From assembly GCA_035280245.1 (NCBI GenBank), contig DATEGF010000230.1, positions 1 to 33,134 on the forward strand: a stretch of 33,134 nt of DNA, in the 5' to 3' direction. Positions 1 to 7,763 of the stretch are shown in pieces (position 1 is the stretch's first letter; the number at the start of each line of letters is the position of its first letter). The stretch comes from DASZHJ01 sp035280245 (lineage in GTDB: Bacteria; Pseudomonadota; Alphaproteobacteria; ATCC43930; CGMCC-115725). The translations under genes were made by a program, and so were the position numbers. The notes under the pieces are model-generated. The model saw only the letters and a list, made by a program, of their open reading frames with translations, was not told the origin of the DNA and ran no database searches.

Positions 1-168
1 GGCGAGGGATTGCACCCGGTGCTGCTGGCCGCGCTCAAGCGTCTTGTGGGTGCGCGCGCTGAACATGTCGTGGCCGAATCCAGCCGCAACCAGCCGGAAC
101 GCGCCGCAGAGCCGGCAACGGATATCGGTGCACGTGAGGAGATCGCGAAGCGACAACGCGTGGCCTGA
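1..168 (+). CDS. C-terminal fragment of an unidentified protein
   Basis: Frame 1 is open from the window edge to TGA at 166-168, giving 55 residues with no start, so this would be the end of a gene that begins outside the window. The first part is compatible with an amphipathic helix (HPVLLAALKRLV), and the tail is charged and rich in Ala, Glu and Arg. Third positions are mostly G or C, as in neighbouring genes. I do not recognise a family. A second reading in another frame (44-250) has a composition typical of a GC shadow and was not preferred. The call rests only on an open frame and codon bias. Confidence 0.4.
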   Translation, partial: GEGLHPVLLAALKRLVGARAEHVVAESSRNQPERAAEPATDIGAREEIAKRQRVA

Positions 169-296
169 CGACGCGCTGGTCGAGGAACCCGGTCGGGCCG
201 TCGGAGCGGCGTGGTGCACACGGCTGGCGTGCGCGCCGCGCATTTCATAGTATTGTCATTGCCGGAAGCAGAAGGTCGTCGGGAGGGGGAACCCCA

Positions 297-1544
297 GTGG
301 CGACGGTTGCAGCCAAAGGCGATACGAAGGACATCGGCACGCGCGGCTATGTCGCGATCGCGGCGGTGATGATCGTCGTCATCGTCGGCCTGCTCGGCGG
401 CATCGTCTGGTACAATTTCGACAAGACCCGCGCGCTCACCATCATGACGGCCGAGCGTCTCCTCGCCGAGACCGGCGACAAGACGATGAACCGGCTGCGG
501 CTCTTCTACGATCCCGTCATCGCCATCGTGGCGCTCGCCTCGCGCGTGCCGCAGATCTCCGCCACGGAGTCGGGCGGCACGCCCCAGCGGCCGACCATGA
601 TGATGACGGGGCTCCGGCGCTACCCGCAGATCTTCTCGCTCTATGTCGGCTTCGACGACGGCAGCTTCGAGATGGTGACGCGCGTCTCCGGCGACGCGCG
701 CGCCGAGGCGCGCAAGGCGATCGGCGCGCCGGACGATGCCTTCTTCGCCCATGAGCTGGTCGAGGTCGGCAGCGACGGCGTCCACCGAGCGAGCTGGACC
801 TTCCTCACCGAGGACGGAAAGACCACCGACAGCCGCGCCGCCGCCGAGACCGCCTACGATCCGCGCCAGCGCCAGTGGTACGGTCTCGCCCACGACAACG
901 ATGAGATCCACCACACCGAGCCTTATCTCTTCGCGGCGAGCCAGGAGATCGGCATCACGCTGTCGCGCCGGCTCGAGGGTCCGAAGCCCGGCGTCTTCGG
1001 CGCCGACCTGTCGCTCCGCGAGGCCTCGCGCTTCCTCGCCCAGCAGAAGGTGACACCCTCGAGCCTCGCCTTCATCTTCAACGAACAGGGCGAGGTCGTG
1101 GTCTATCCCGACGAGACCAAGCTCAAGCGTGAGGTCAGGGATGCCCGCACGTCGACGATCGCGCCCACGAAGATCGCGGATCTCGGCAACCCCGCCGTGC
1201 AGGCGCTCTTCGAGCAATACAAGTCCCACCAGGACGAGCCGGTCTGGATCATGGAGGCGGCGGGGCAGCGCTATATCGCGCGCGCCGCGGCGTTCACCGA
1301 CCTCTTCGATCGATCCGACTTCCTGGGCGTGCTGGCACCCCTCGACGAGATCACCGGCGACGTCGACCAGATTCGCACCGAGGCGCTCCTGGGCTCGGTA
1401 TTGATCCTGCTGCTGACGCTCCCGGTATTCCTCACCGTCATCTTCGTCTGGATCGACATCCGGCTCGGCCGCAAGCCGTTCTCGGTCAAGGATTTCATGA
1501 AGTCGGATTTCAGCGAGGCGGACGCCGACGACGAGCGCCTCTAG
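297..1544 (+). CDS. Membrane-anchored dCache sensor without an output domain
   Basis: A 415-aa protein starting at GTG 297, six bases after the purine-rich ribosome-binding site GGGAGGGGGA (281-290). A short cytoplasmic N-terminus leads into a membrane helix at about residues 18-39. A roughly 320-residue extracytoplasmic region follows, with double-Cache (dCACHE_1) features such as DPRQRQWY and an FGADLSL stretch. A second membrane helix lies at about 364-388, followed by only about 25 acidic cytoplasmic residues. Cache domains bind small ligands such as amino acids and normally feed HAMP, cyclase, GGDEF, kinase or MCP output domains. None is fused here and none lies directly downstream, so it may act through a partner or be a truncated receptor. 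The family call is firm; the ligand is unknown. Confidence 0.8.
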   Translation: MATVAAKGDTKDIGTRGYVAIAAVMIVVIVGLLGGIVWYNFDKTRALTIMTAERLLAETGDKTMNRLRLFYDPVIAIVALASRVPQISATESGGTPQRPTMMMTGLRRYPQIFSLYVGFDDGSFEMVTRVSGDARAEARKAIGAPDDAFFAHELVEVGSDGVHRASWTFLTEDGKTTDSRAAAETAYDPRQRQWYGLAHDNDEIHHTEPYLFAASQEIGITLSRRLEGPKPGVFGADLSLREASRFLAQQKVTPSSLAFIFNEQGEVVVYPDETKLKREVRDARTSTIAPTKIADLGNPAVQALFEQYKSHQDEPVWIMEAAGQRYIARAAAFTDLFDRSDFLGVLAPLDEITGDVDQIRTEALLGSVLILLLTLPVFLTVIFVWIDIRLGRKPFSVKDFMKSDFSEADADDERL

Positions 1545-1669
1545 GCGCGCGCAGCGAGTACCTGTGGCCCGGGTCAAGCACGCATAACGGGTCTCAACCC
1601 CAGGTCTGAACGTACCCTTTGCGCCGGGCAGAAACGGTGCTCTTCGCGCGGCGCCTCAGGGGGGTCTGC

Positions 1670-2122
1670 TCAGCCCTTCGCGCGGATGCTGTCGAGGACG
1701 GCCTGCGAAGCCTGGCCGTTCACGGCCATACCGTTGTCCTGCTGGTACTTGCGGATCGCGGCCGAGGTCTTGGGGCCCATCCGGCCGTCGGCCGGGCCGG
1801 GGTCATAGCCCAAATGCGCGAGGCCCGCCTGGATGTCCCGGACCGTGGAATTGCCCGCGGAGCCGCCGGTGCTGCTCCTGTAGACGGGCTTGCCCATGTT
1901 GCCCTGGCTCGGCGTGGTGAGGACGCCGGTGGCGGCACCCGCGGCACCGCCGATCAAGGCCCCGCCCGCGGGACCGATCGGGGTCACCGCTCCGATGACC
2001 GCGCCGGCACCTGCACCAATCGCTGCGCCGCTCAAGCCGCGCTCCCCCTGGGTTTCGCCGCAAGCCGACACCGCCAGCGACAACCCAACCGACGCGGCAA
2101 CGACCACGATTCTCCCTGCCAT
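1670..2122 (-). CDS. Glycine-zipper lipoprotein with peptidoglycan-binding domain
   Basis: A 150-aa protein. I chose the ATG at 2122 rather than the one four codons upstream because GGAGG lies five bases before it and overlaps the longer version. An N-terminal hydrophobic stretch ends in a lipobox (VSAC, Cys at about residue 21), so it should be lipidated and exported to the outer or inner membrane. Residues about 30-70 form a glycine zipper (AIGAGAGAVIGAV and repeats), often a membrane-associated module. Residues about 95-147 match a PG_binding_1 domain (IQAGLAHLGYDPGPADGRMG, then an Ala/Ile helix). The likely role is envelope maintenance, tethering the membrane to peptidoglycan. It is monocistronic and convergent with the dCache gene. 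Confidence 0.85.
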   Translation of the reverse strand: MAGRIVVVAASVGLSLAVSACGETQGERGLSGAAIGAGAGAVIGAVTPIGPAGGALIGGAAGAATGVLTTPSQGNMGKPVYRSSTGGSAGNSTVRDIQAGLAHLGYDPGPADGRMGPKTSAAIRKYQQDNGMAVNGQASQAVLDSIRAKG

Positions 2123-2244
2123 GTACGCCTCCATATGATCCGGTAGGTGGGGCGTCCAGAAAGTTATTCGTTGCTAGGTTGAGATCAAGTGTGTCTGAAA
2201 AAAGTCATCCCCGTGGAGCCGCTAAAGTCGACGGCATCAATGAC

Positions 2245-2481
2245 CTAGCCGACCTGACGTGCGCCGGCAGCGAGACCGCGCAGGTGCTCCGCCAGGTTTT
2301 CGGCCTGGCTCTGAGCGGATTCGAGGCCCGCGAGCATCAGGGCGAACTCCGCGGGCGTGGTCCAACCGGGCTTGTGGATGATCCGGATCAGCTCCTCGGA
2401 GTGATTGTCGGTCGCGAGCTTCGCAATCGCGTATTGCAAGCCGCGGATGTGCGTCGCGAGCTTGTCGATGTCGTGGCCCAT
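2245..2481 (-). CDS. Small helical protein of unknown function
   Basis: A 78-aa protein. The start at ATG 2481 is preferred over an upstream ATG because GAAGGAG lies five bases before it. The sequence is predicted almost entirely helical, begins MGHDIDKLATHIRGLQ, and has a possible turn at HKPGWTTPAEF in the middle. It has no signal peptide, cysteines or metal motif. I do not recognise a domain. It is divergent from the DUF1989 gene, sharing the 155-bp region 2482-2636, and may be a small cytosolic adaptor. Function is unassigned. Confidence 0.65.
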   Translation of the reverse strand: MGHDIDKLATHIRGLQYAIAKLATDNHSEELIRIIHKPGWTTPAEFALMLAGLESAQSQAENLAEHLRGLAAGARQVG

Positions 2482-2574
2482 GGCTGCTCCTTCAGGTTTT
2501 GGCATAGACGGAGCCTGCCCCACCCCGGCGCTAGACGCGTGTGAGGCGCATCACAGTGCTCGGAAGCACCCTCA

Positions 2575-2603
2575 TTGCGAGCCGCGGCGCGAGACCCTAG
2601 GCT
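2575..2603 (+). promoter_or_regulatory. Candidate sigma70-type promoter for the DUF1989 gene
   Basis: TTGCGA (2575-2580) and TAGGCT (2598-2603) are separated by exactly 17 bases, 33 bases before the start at 2637. The match is modest and rests on spacing and position only. Confidence 0.3.
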
Positions 2604-2636
2604 CAAGATCCGGATAGACAATCGGAGGCCGAGGCC

Positions 2637-3407
2637 ATGGCGGGGATCGTGCTCGAGGGCGATGGCGTCACCGACGAGGCGCGGGCCGAGCGCTCGCGCG
2701 CCATCGCGGCGGAGAAGCGCGCGGCATCGGTGAAGCGCATGGCCGAGGTGAAGGCGCGCGTCGGCAACGCCAAGCTCGGCCGCGCGCTGCAGTTCCCGGG
2801 CACCGCGCTCAGCGACCGTGTGCTGGAGCCCGGCCCGTACTCGCGCGTGGTGCGCGCCGGCGATCATCTCCGCATCATCGATCTCGAGGGCCAGCAGGCC
2901 GTGGATTTCCTGGTCTACGACGCCGCCAACCACGCGAGCCGCTACAACGCCGCCAACACCATCAAGCTCAATCGCTCGATCTATGTCGGGCCCGGCTTCA
3001 AGCTCTATTCCGATCTCGGCGATATCCTCATGACCGTGGCCGAGGACACCGTGGGATATCACGACACCATCGGCGGCTGCTGCAGCGCCGAGAGCAACTA
3101 CGCGCGCTACGGCATCACGGGCACCGCGAGCTGCCGCGGAAATTTCATCAAAGCGCTCGCCGAGCACGGCATGGAGGGGCGCGACATCCCCGCCAACATC
3201 AACTGGTTCATGTATGTGCCGGTGAAGCCCGACGGCTCGACGGAGATCGTCGACGGCCGCTCCGAGCCCGGAGACTATGTGGACCTGCGCGCCGAGCGCG
3301 ACGTGCTGGTGGTGATCTCGAACTGTCCGCAGCTTTACAACCCCTGCAACGGCTGGAACCCCACGCCGGTGCGGATCATCGAATGGCGCCCCAAGACGGT
3401 GCCCTGA
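2637..3407 (+). CDS. DUF1989 (urea carboxylase-associated) family protein
   Basis: A 256-aa protein starting at ATG 2637 behind a GGAGG. Residues 1-60 are a charged, Arg/Ala-rich helical extension. Residues 60-250 carry the DUF1989 signature: GDHLRIIDLEGQQAVDF, a YNAANT segment, GYHDTIGGCC with paired cysteines, NFIKAL, NINWFM, and SEPGDYVDLRAERD leading to NCPQ. Family members UAAP1/UAAP2 accompany urea carboxylase or amino-acid-like amide metabolism and are thought to act on guanidine- or urea-related compounds. No urea carboxylase or allophanate hydrolase is present here, so the substrate is open. The next gene, a PLP enzyme, starts 17 bases downstream and is probably co-transcribed, which suggests a joint step in a nitrogen-compound pathway. 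Confidence 0.85.
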   Translation: MAGIVLEGDGVTDEARAERSRAIAAEKRAASVKRMAEVKARVGNAKLGRALQFPGTALSDRVLEPGPYSRVVRAGDHLRIIDLEGQQAVDFLVYDAANHASRYNAANTIKLNRSIYVGPGFKLYSDLGDILMTVAEDTVGYHDTIGGCCSAESNYARYGITGTASCRGNFIKALAEHGMEGRDIPANINWFMYVPVKPDGSTEIVDGRSEPGDYVDLRAERDVLVVISNCPQLYNPCNGWNPTPVRIIEWRPKTVP

Positions 3408-3424
3408 CGAAGGAGAACGTTCGT

Positions 3425-4573
3425 ATGCTGCCGTCGCAACGCCACCTGTTCGATATGCCGCGCGAGATCTGTTACCTGAACGCGGCGTCGTGGAGTCCGC
3501 TGCCGCTCGCGACCCAAGAGGCGGGCCGGGCTGCGGTCGCACGCAAGGGCCAGCCCTGGACGCTCGATGCCGCCTTCGCGGGCCAGCAGTACGAGCGGAC
3601 CCGCGCCGCCGCGGCGAAGCTCATCAACGCCGCGCCCACGGACGTGGCGCTGATCTCGTCGGTGGGCTACGGCGTCGCCACCGCCGGCAAGCTCCTCCGC
3701 GTGCCCAAGGGCTCGCGGGTGATCCTGCTGGAGAACGATCACACCTCGCCGTTCCTGGAATGGATGGTGCGCGCGCCGGCCGAAGGCTTCATGGTCGAGG
3801 TCGTCTCGCAGCCCGAGAACACCGACTGGACCGCGGCCGTTCTCGCGGCGATCGAGCGCCCGGCTGCCGCGCCGGTCGGGCTCGCCTCGATCTCGTCCGT
3901 CCATTGGTCCGACAGCGGCGCGATCGATCTCACCGCCGTTGCCGCGGCGCTTCGCAAGCAGGGTGCGGCGTTCCTGATCGACGCCACCCACGCCGTCGGC
4001 GTGATGAAGATCGACGTCCAGACCCTCGATCCCGATTTCCTGATCTTCCCGACGTACAAATGGGTGCTCGGTCCCTATGGCCGCGCCTTCCTCTACGTGG
4101 CGAAGCGCCGACAGGACGGCGTGCCGCTGGAGCAGACCCAGTACGGCCGGCGCGCCGTCGGCTCCGAGCAGTCGGAATACATGCGCGACACCCGCTACGT
4201 CGCCGATGCCCGGCGCTTCGACATGGGCGAGCGCGATCATTTCATCTCGATGGAGATGGCCTCGATCGGCATGGAGATGATGGCGGCCTGGGGGCAGCCG
4301 GCGATCCAGGAGAGGCTCCAGATGCTGACGGATCGGCTGGCCGATGGATTGCGCAACATGGGTGTGCGCATGCCGGAGCGCCGGGTGCGCGCGCCGCACA
4401 TCCTGAGCCTCAAATTCCCGAACGGCATTCCCGAGGGATTGATCGAGCGGCTCGCCGCCGAGCGCGTCTACGCGGCGCCGCGCCTCGGCCGCATCCGTAT
4501 CAGCCCGCACGTCTATAACGACGAGGCCGACGTCGACCGTTTCCTCGACGCCTTCCGCAAGCTCGCGGTCTAG
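3425..4573 (+). CDS. Class V aminotransferase-fold PLP-dependent enzyme
   Basis: A 382-aa cytosolic enzyme. The ATG at 3425 is chosen because AAGGAG (3410-3415) precedes it at a suitable distance; an upstream in-frame ATG would overlap the previous gene. The fold-type I signature is visible: an N-terminal LNAASWSP segment, Asp186 in FLIDATHAVG (contacts the pyridine nitrogen of PLP) and Lys212 in TYKWVLGPYG (Schiff base). The C-terminal small domain carries GRIRISPHVYNDEADVDRF. It resembles kynureninase, cysteine desulfurase and isopenicillin-N-epimerase-type enzymes, but no catalytic cysteine of a desulfurase is evident. Length is usual for the family. The operon with DUF1989 suggests amino-acid or amidino-compound metabolism; the substrate cannot be read from the sequence. 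Confidence 0.85.
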   Translation: MLPSQRHLFDMPREICYLNAASWSPLPLATQEAGRAAVARKGQPWTLDAAFAGQQYERTRAAAAKLINAAPTDVALISSVGYGVATAGKLLRVPKGSRVILLENDHTSPFLEWMVRAPAEGFMVEVVSQPENTDWTAAVLAAIERPAAAPVGLASISSVHWSDSGAIDLTAVAAALRKQGAAFLIDATHAVGVMKIDVQTLDPDFLIFPTYKWVLGPYGRAFLYVAKRRQDGVPLEQTQYGRRAVGSEQSEYMRDTRYVADARRFDMGERDHFISMEMASIGMEMMAAWGQPAIQERLQMLTDRLADGLRNMGVRMPERRVRAPHILSLKFPNGIPEGLIERLAAERVYAAPRLGRIRISPHVYNDEADVDRFLDAFRKLAV

Positions 4574-4599
4574 AGTCCGATCCACTTGCATGGACCAGC

Positions 4600-4714
4600 G
4601 TGCGTCCTTCGACTCGGCGCTGCGCGCCGGCTCAGGATGAGCTAATTTTTCATGACACAACCATTCACCTCATCCTGAGCCGCGATGCGAAGCATCGCGA
4701 GTCGAAGGACGCAC
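4600..4714. repeat. REPIN-like inverted repeat, copy 1
   Basis: Two oppositely oriented copies of a roughly 41-45-base palindromic unit lie at 4600-4640 and 4670-4714, with a 29-base AT-rich spacer. Each arm pairs GTGCGTCCTTCGACTC with GAGTCGAAGGACGCAC and TCATCCTGAGC with its complement. The inner hairpin differs between arms (GCGCTGCGCGC versus CGATGCGAAGCATCG), with compensatory changes that keep it palindromic. A second copy with the same ends is at 31568-31683. This is the layout of REP doublets (REPINs) moved by RAYT transposases; no RAYT gene is present in the window. Confidence 0.85.
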
Positions 4715-4715
4715 G

Positions 4716-5082
4716 GTGTCCACCCATGCGGGACCCGCTCTGAAGGGGGCTGCTTCTGGTGTTGCGATTGACGTATTGATTGTCCGATGGGTGAGTGACG
4801 ACCCACCAGGTGTTGTCGAATGCGAGCTTACCGGTAGGTTCGGTAAGGTGTGGCGCTTCATCGAAAAGCTTCCGGGTCGTGTCGACACGGCTCCTGGATG
4901 GCGAAGGCCGATATCCGAAGCCTGGTGTCATCGCTTGCCAAGTCACTAAGCGCGCCCACGACGAAGAGGGGCGAGAAATCGCTGAGATCGATACCGGAGC
5001 GCCCTGGGATGTGGAGGCAGTTGACGGCACCACGCGCTTCGATGTCTTCGCAGATCAACTCGTTGAGCTCGCCGGTCGCTAG
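4716..5082 (+). pseudogene. Frameshifted small hypothetical gene, AT-richer than its neighbours
   Basis: Two consecutive frames together read as one small acidic protein. Frame 0 (from about 4740) contains VLIVRWVSDDPPGVVECEL and FGKVWRFIEKLP. Frame +1 continues with VVSTRLLDGEGRYPKPGVIA, EEGREIAEIDTGAPWDVEA and TTRFDVFADQLVEL, ending at TAG 5080-5082. Dropping one G from the GGG run at 4874-4876 joins them without a gap. From memory the joined product resembles a widespread roughly 100-aa bacterial hypothetical family (pattern IVRW...G.VEC...D.FG). Codon use (GTT, GGT, CTT, TCT) is less GC-biased than in flanking genes, suggesting transfer. The start is unclear: the GTG at 4716 abuts the REPIN-like repeat, which may have displaced the original 5' end. 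A sequencing error in the G run is the main alternative. Confidence 0.65.
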
Positions 5083-5152
5083 GTCGACAGAGCGCGGTCT
5101 CAGCGGCGGGTTAAGCGCGACCGGACGTGATGTGAGATCAGTGCGGCCGGTG

Positions 5153-5180
5153 TTGACGTCCGGACCGCGAAAGCTAGACT
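5153..5180 (+). promoter_or_regulatory. Candidate sigma70-type promoter of a short transcription unit
   Basis: TTGACG (5153-5158) and TAGACT (5175-5180) are spaced by 16 bases, in a stretch with no ORF. Initiation would fall near 5187, only about 40 bases before the terminator at 5204-5230. Confidence 0.45.
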
Positions 5181-5186
5181 GTGCTC

Positions 5187-5230
5187 GCTACGCATTTACT
5201 TGGGGGCCGCTCCGTGAGCGGCCCTTTTTT
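5187..5230 (+). ncRNA. Possible small RNA of about 44 nt (promoter-terminator unit)
   Basis: A promoter-like pair at 5153-5180 is followed within about 50 bases by a strong intrinsic terminator, with no start codon or usable ORF between them. The inferred transcript would have a short single-stranded 5' part and end in the terminator hairpin. No known RNA family was recognised. The same terminator could instead simply end read-through from the frameshifted gene. Confidence 0.3.
5204..5230 (+). terminator. Strong intrinsic terminator
   Basis: A perfect 9-bp stem, GGGCCGCTC (5204-5212) with GAGCGGCCC (5216-5224), has a 3-base loop and is followed by six T residues (5225-5230). It insulates the livK promoter region from upstream transcription. 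Confidence 0.9.
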
Positions 5231-5311
5231 AATTCTAGAATGACGATTCACAAATACTATATGACCATCTAAAACGTGTTTGATGGTAATATACTTCGAG
5301 TCAACCTGCCA

Positions 5312-5340
5312 TTGAAAACGCTGAACCCGCTGGATACTAT
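5312..5340 (+). promoter_or_regulatory. Strong sigma70-like promoter of the liv operon
   Basis: TTGAAA (5312-5317), an exact 17-base spacer and TACTAT (5335-5340) lie in an AT-rich island (about 5231-5345) that contrasts with the GC-rich genome. Initiation near 5347 would give a leader of about 90 nt before the livK start at 5439. No operator was recognised. Confidence 0.65.
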
Positions 5341-5438
5341 GTTTTTAATCGGCCTGCGGGGTTTTTCCTAGGACAATAAGCCGAACACCGGAAAGGCTGC
5401 TCGCGTTGGGCCGCAACGTGAGGAGGAGGCGGACACAC

Positions 5439-6677
5439 ATGAAGCGGTTGAATGCGCTCGCGCTGACGGCGACGGCGTTGCTTGTGGGGATTCCGGTTGC
5501 GGCGAATGCCGCCGATTGCTCCAAAGGCAAGATCAAGATCTACACCAGCTGGCCGATGCAGGGCGCCATGGTTCCGGAAGGCACCGGCATGAAGAACGGC
5601 GTAAACCTGGCGATCGAGCAGGCCGGCGCGACGGCCGCCGGCATGTGCCTCGAGGTGGTGAACCTCGATGATTCGTCGCCGCAAACCGGCAAATGGGACG
5701 GCGCGGTCGAGGCGGAGAACGCCAACAAGGCCGTCTCCGACGCCGACGCCATGGTCTACATCGGCACCTACAATTCCGGTGCCGCCAAGGTCTCGATGGC
5801 GATCACCCAGCGCGCCCACATGGCGCAGGTGACGCCCGCCAACACCTATCCCGGCCTCACCAAGAAAGCCGGCGCCGCGCCAGGCGAGCCCGAGATCTAC
5901 CGGCCGCTCGGCATCGTGAGCTACTTCCGAGTGCCGCCCGCGGACGACATCCAGGGCGCCGTCGGCGCGCATTGGGCCAAGAAGCTCGGCTATAAGAAGA
6001 TCTACATCCTCAACGACCAGGAGCTCTACGGCAAAGGCATCGCCGACGTGTTCGAGGCCGAGGCCAAGAAGATCGGCCTCACCGTCGTCTCGAACGAGGG
6101 CGTCGACTACAAGCAGCCCGACCAGAAGCCCATCCTGACGAAGATCCGGGCCTCCGGCGCGGACCTCGTCTACATGGGCGCGGTGGTCGAGACCGGCGCG
6201 CAGACCATCATCCGGCAGATGAAGGACCTGGGCATGGTGGCGCCCAAGGTGAGCTTCATGGGTCCCGACGGACTCTATGAGGACGAGCTCTTGAAGGCCG
6301 CGACCTGCGATGCCGCCACCGGCGTCAATATGCACATCACCTTCGCGAGCCTGCCGTTCGAGAAGATGACCGGCAAGGGCGGCGAGGTCTACAAGGCCTA
6401 TAAGGACAAGTACAAGATCGAGCCCACGTCCTATGCGCTCTACGCGTGGGAAGCGGCGGCCGTGACCGTCGCGGGCATCAACAAGGCCGGCGCCAAGGAC
6501 CGCGAGAAGATCCGTGTAGCCATCGCCGGCACCAAAGACTTCAACGGTCTCAATGGCAAGTGGAGCTTCGACGCGAACGGCGACACGACCATGGACGTCA
6601 TGTCCGGCTTCAAGGTCACCAAGAACAGCTCGCCCGTCGGCTGCGGCTTCGAGTACCAGGAGACGCTCGCGAAGTAG
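5439..6677 (+). CDS. livK: Branched-chain amino acid-type ABC transporter substrate-binding protein
   Basis: A 412-aa periplasmic protein. ATG 5439 is chosen because AGGAGGAGG (5421-5429) sits nine bases upstream and the product then begins with a typical signal peptide (MKR, hydrophobic core, ANA cleavage near residue 24). The mature part has the type-1 periplasmic-binding fold of the LivK/HAAT family: KIKIYTSWPMQG near the N-terminus, an MKNGVNLAIEQAG helix, MVYIGTYNSGAAKVS in the ligand cleft, YILNDQELYGKGIADVFE and GADLVYMG. It would capture an amino acid, amide or urea-like ligand and deliver it to the LivH/LivMG permease encoded downstream. Specificity cannot be read from sequence, so livK is a family-level symbol. 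Confidence 0.9.
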   Translation: MKRLNALALTATALLVGIPVAANAADCSKGKIKIYTSWPMQGAMVPEGTGMKNGVNLAIEQAGATAAGMCLEVVNLDDSSPQTGKWDGAVEAENANKAVSDADAMVYIGTYNSGAAKVSMAITQRAHMAQVTPANTYPGLTKKAGAAPGEPEIYRPLGIVSYFRVPPADDIQGAVGAHWAKKLGYKKIYILNDQELYGKGIADVFEAEAKKIGLTVVSNEGVDYKQPDQKPILTKIRASGADLVYMGAVVETGAQTIIRQMKDLGMVAPKVSFMGPDGLYEDELLKAATCDAATGVNMHITFASLPFEKMTGKGGEVYKAYKDKYKIEPTSYALYAWEAAAVTVAGINKAGAKDREKIRVAIAGTKDFNGLNGKWSFDANGDTTMDVMSGFKVTKNSSPVGCGFEYQETLAK

Positions 6678-6692
6678 CGCGATTTGTCGGGT

Positions 6693-6719
6693 GATAGGGC
6701 CGGCGGCGTCGGCCCTATC
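6693..6719 (+). terminator. Stem-loop between livK and livH (attenuating or mRNA-stabilising)
   Basis: A perfect 10-bp stem, GATAGGGCCG (6693-6702) with CGGCCCTATC (6710-6719), has a 7-base loop and begins 15 bases after the livK stop. No T-run follows, so it is unlikely to terminate fully. Hairpins in this position are known to protect the binding-protein mRNA and raise its ratio over the membrane subunits. Confidence 0.6.
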
Positions 6720-6820
6720 GCTCTTCTCCAACTCCGTCGGGAGTATCGAATTTTGGTCAACGCACCAAGGTTGGTTGCGCGTTCTCGGAATGATTCCGTC
6801 GAGCGCGAGGCGGTGATCTC

Positions 6821-7759
6821 ATGAGTTGGTTCGAACTCTTCCTCCAGCAGACCATCAACGGCCTGACCCGCGGTTCGATTTTCGCGCTGATCGCGCTCGG
6901 CTACACGATGGTCTACGGCATTATCGAGCTGATCAATTTCGCGCACGGCGACATCTTCATGCTGGGCTTGATGGTCTCGCTGTCGCTGCTGGTCGACCTC
7001 GGCCTCACCAACACCTTCACGGGCTGGGAGCTGGTGATCGTCCTGCCGCTGATCATCATCGGTACCATGATCATCACCGGACTGATCAACGTCGCTGTCG
7101 AGCGCATCGCCTATCGGCCGCTTCGGCGCGCGCCGCGGCTGGTGCCGCTGATCTCCGCGATCGGCGTCTCTTTCATGCTGGAGAACCTGACGCTGGTCAT
7201 CAAAGGGCCTTACGTCCTCTCCTACCCCGACGTGTTCCCGAGCATCGACATCGTGCAGGACGTCCTGCACATCGACAGTCTGGTCTACATCACCACCAAG
7301 GACCTGCTGGTGATCGGGGTGACGATACCCCTGATCTTCGCGCTGCACCTCTTCGTGACGCGCACCTACTGGGGCAAGGCGATGCGCGCTGCCGCCCAGG
7401 ATCGCGAGACCGCGGAGGCGATGGGGATCGACGTCGAGCGCGTGATCATCCTGACCTTTTTCGTGGGCGGCGCGCTCGCCGGCGCCGCGGGCGTCGTGCA
7501 GGGCATCTACTACAACATCGGCCAGTGGTGGATGGGGTACCAGGCAGGGCTCCGAGCCTTCACCGCGGCCGTGCTGGGCGGCATCGGCAACATGCCGGGC
7601 GCGGCACTCGGCGGTTTCGTCATAGGACTGCTCTCGGCGTGGAGCGACCAGCTCATCTCTGCGCGCTGGACCAATGCCATCGTATTCTCGGTCCTGATCC
7701 TGGTGCTGGTGTTCCGACCGCACGGGCTCCTGGGCGAGCGCGTCCCCGAGAAGCACTAG
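6821..7759 (+). CDS. livH: Branched-chain amino acid ABC transporter permease LivH
   Basis: A 312-aa inner-membrane permease with about eight hydrophobic segments. Family signatures are present: QQTINGLTRGSIFALIALGY at the N-terminus, GIIELINFAHGDIFMLG (the LivH hallmark), AYRPLRRAPRLVPLISAIG, and the cytoplasmic MRAAAQDRETAEAMGIDVERV loop that contacts the ATPase. A C-terminal GLRAFTAAVLGGIGNMPGAA region is also typical. It pairs with the LivM half of the next gene to form the translocation pore. The gene follows livK after 143 bp containing a stem-loop, and ends four bases before the livMG start, so it belongs to the same operon. Confidence 0.93.
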   Translation: MSWFELFLQQTINGLTRGSIFALIALGYTMVYGIIELINFAHGDIFMLGLMVSLSLLVDLGLTNTFTGWELVIVLPLIIIGTMIITGLINVAVERIAYRPLRRAPRLVPLISAIGVSFMLENLTLVIKGPYVLSYPDVFPSIDIVQDVLHIDSLVYITTKDLLVIGVTIPLIFALHLFVTRTYWGKAMRAAAQDRETAEAMGIDVERVIILTFFVGGALAGAAGVVQGIYYNIGQWWMGYQAGLRAFTAAVLGGIGNMPGAALGGFVIGLLSAWSDQLISARWTNAIVFSVLILVLVFRPHGLLGERVPEKH

Positions 7760-7763
7760 CCTC

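Noticed and set aside
2637..3407. Urea carboxylase pathway
   Set aside because: Only the associated DUF1989 gene is present; no carboxylase or allophanate hydrolase follows.
3335..4660. 441-aa minus-strand ORF
   Set aside because: Antisense to the PLP enzyme; His/Asp/Arg-rich with no domain signature.
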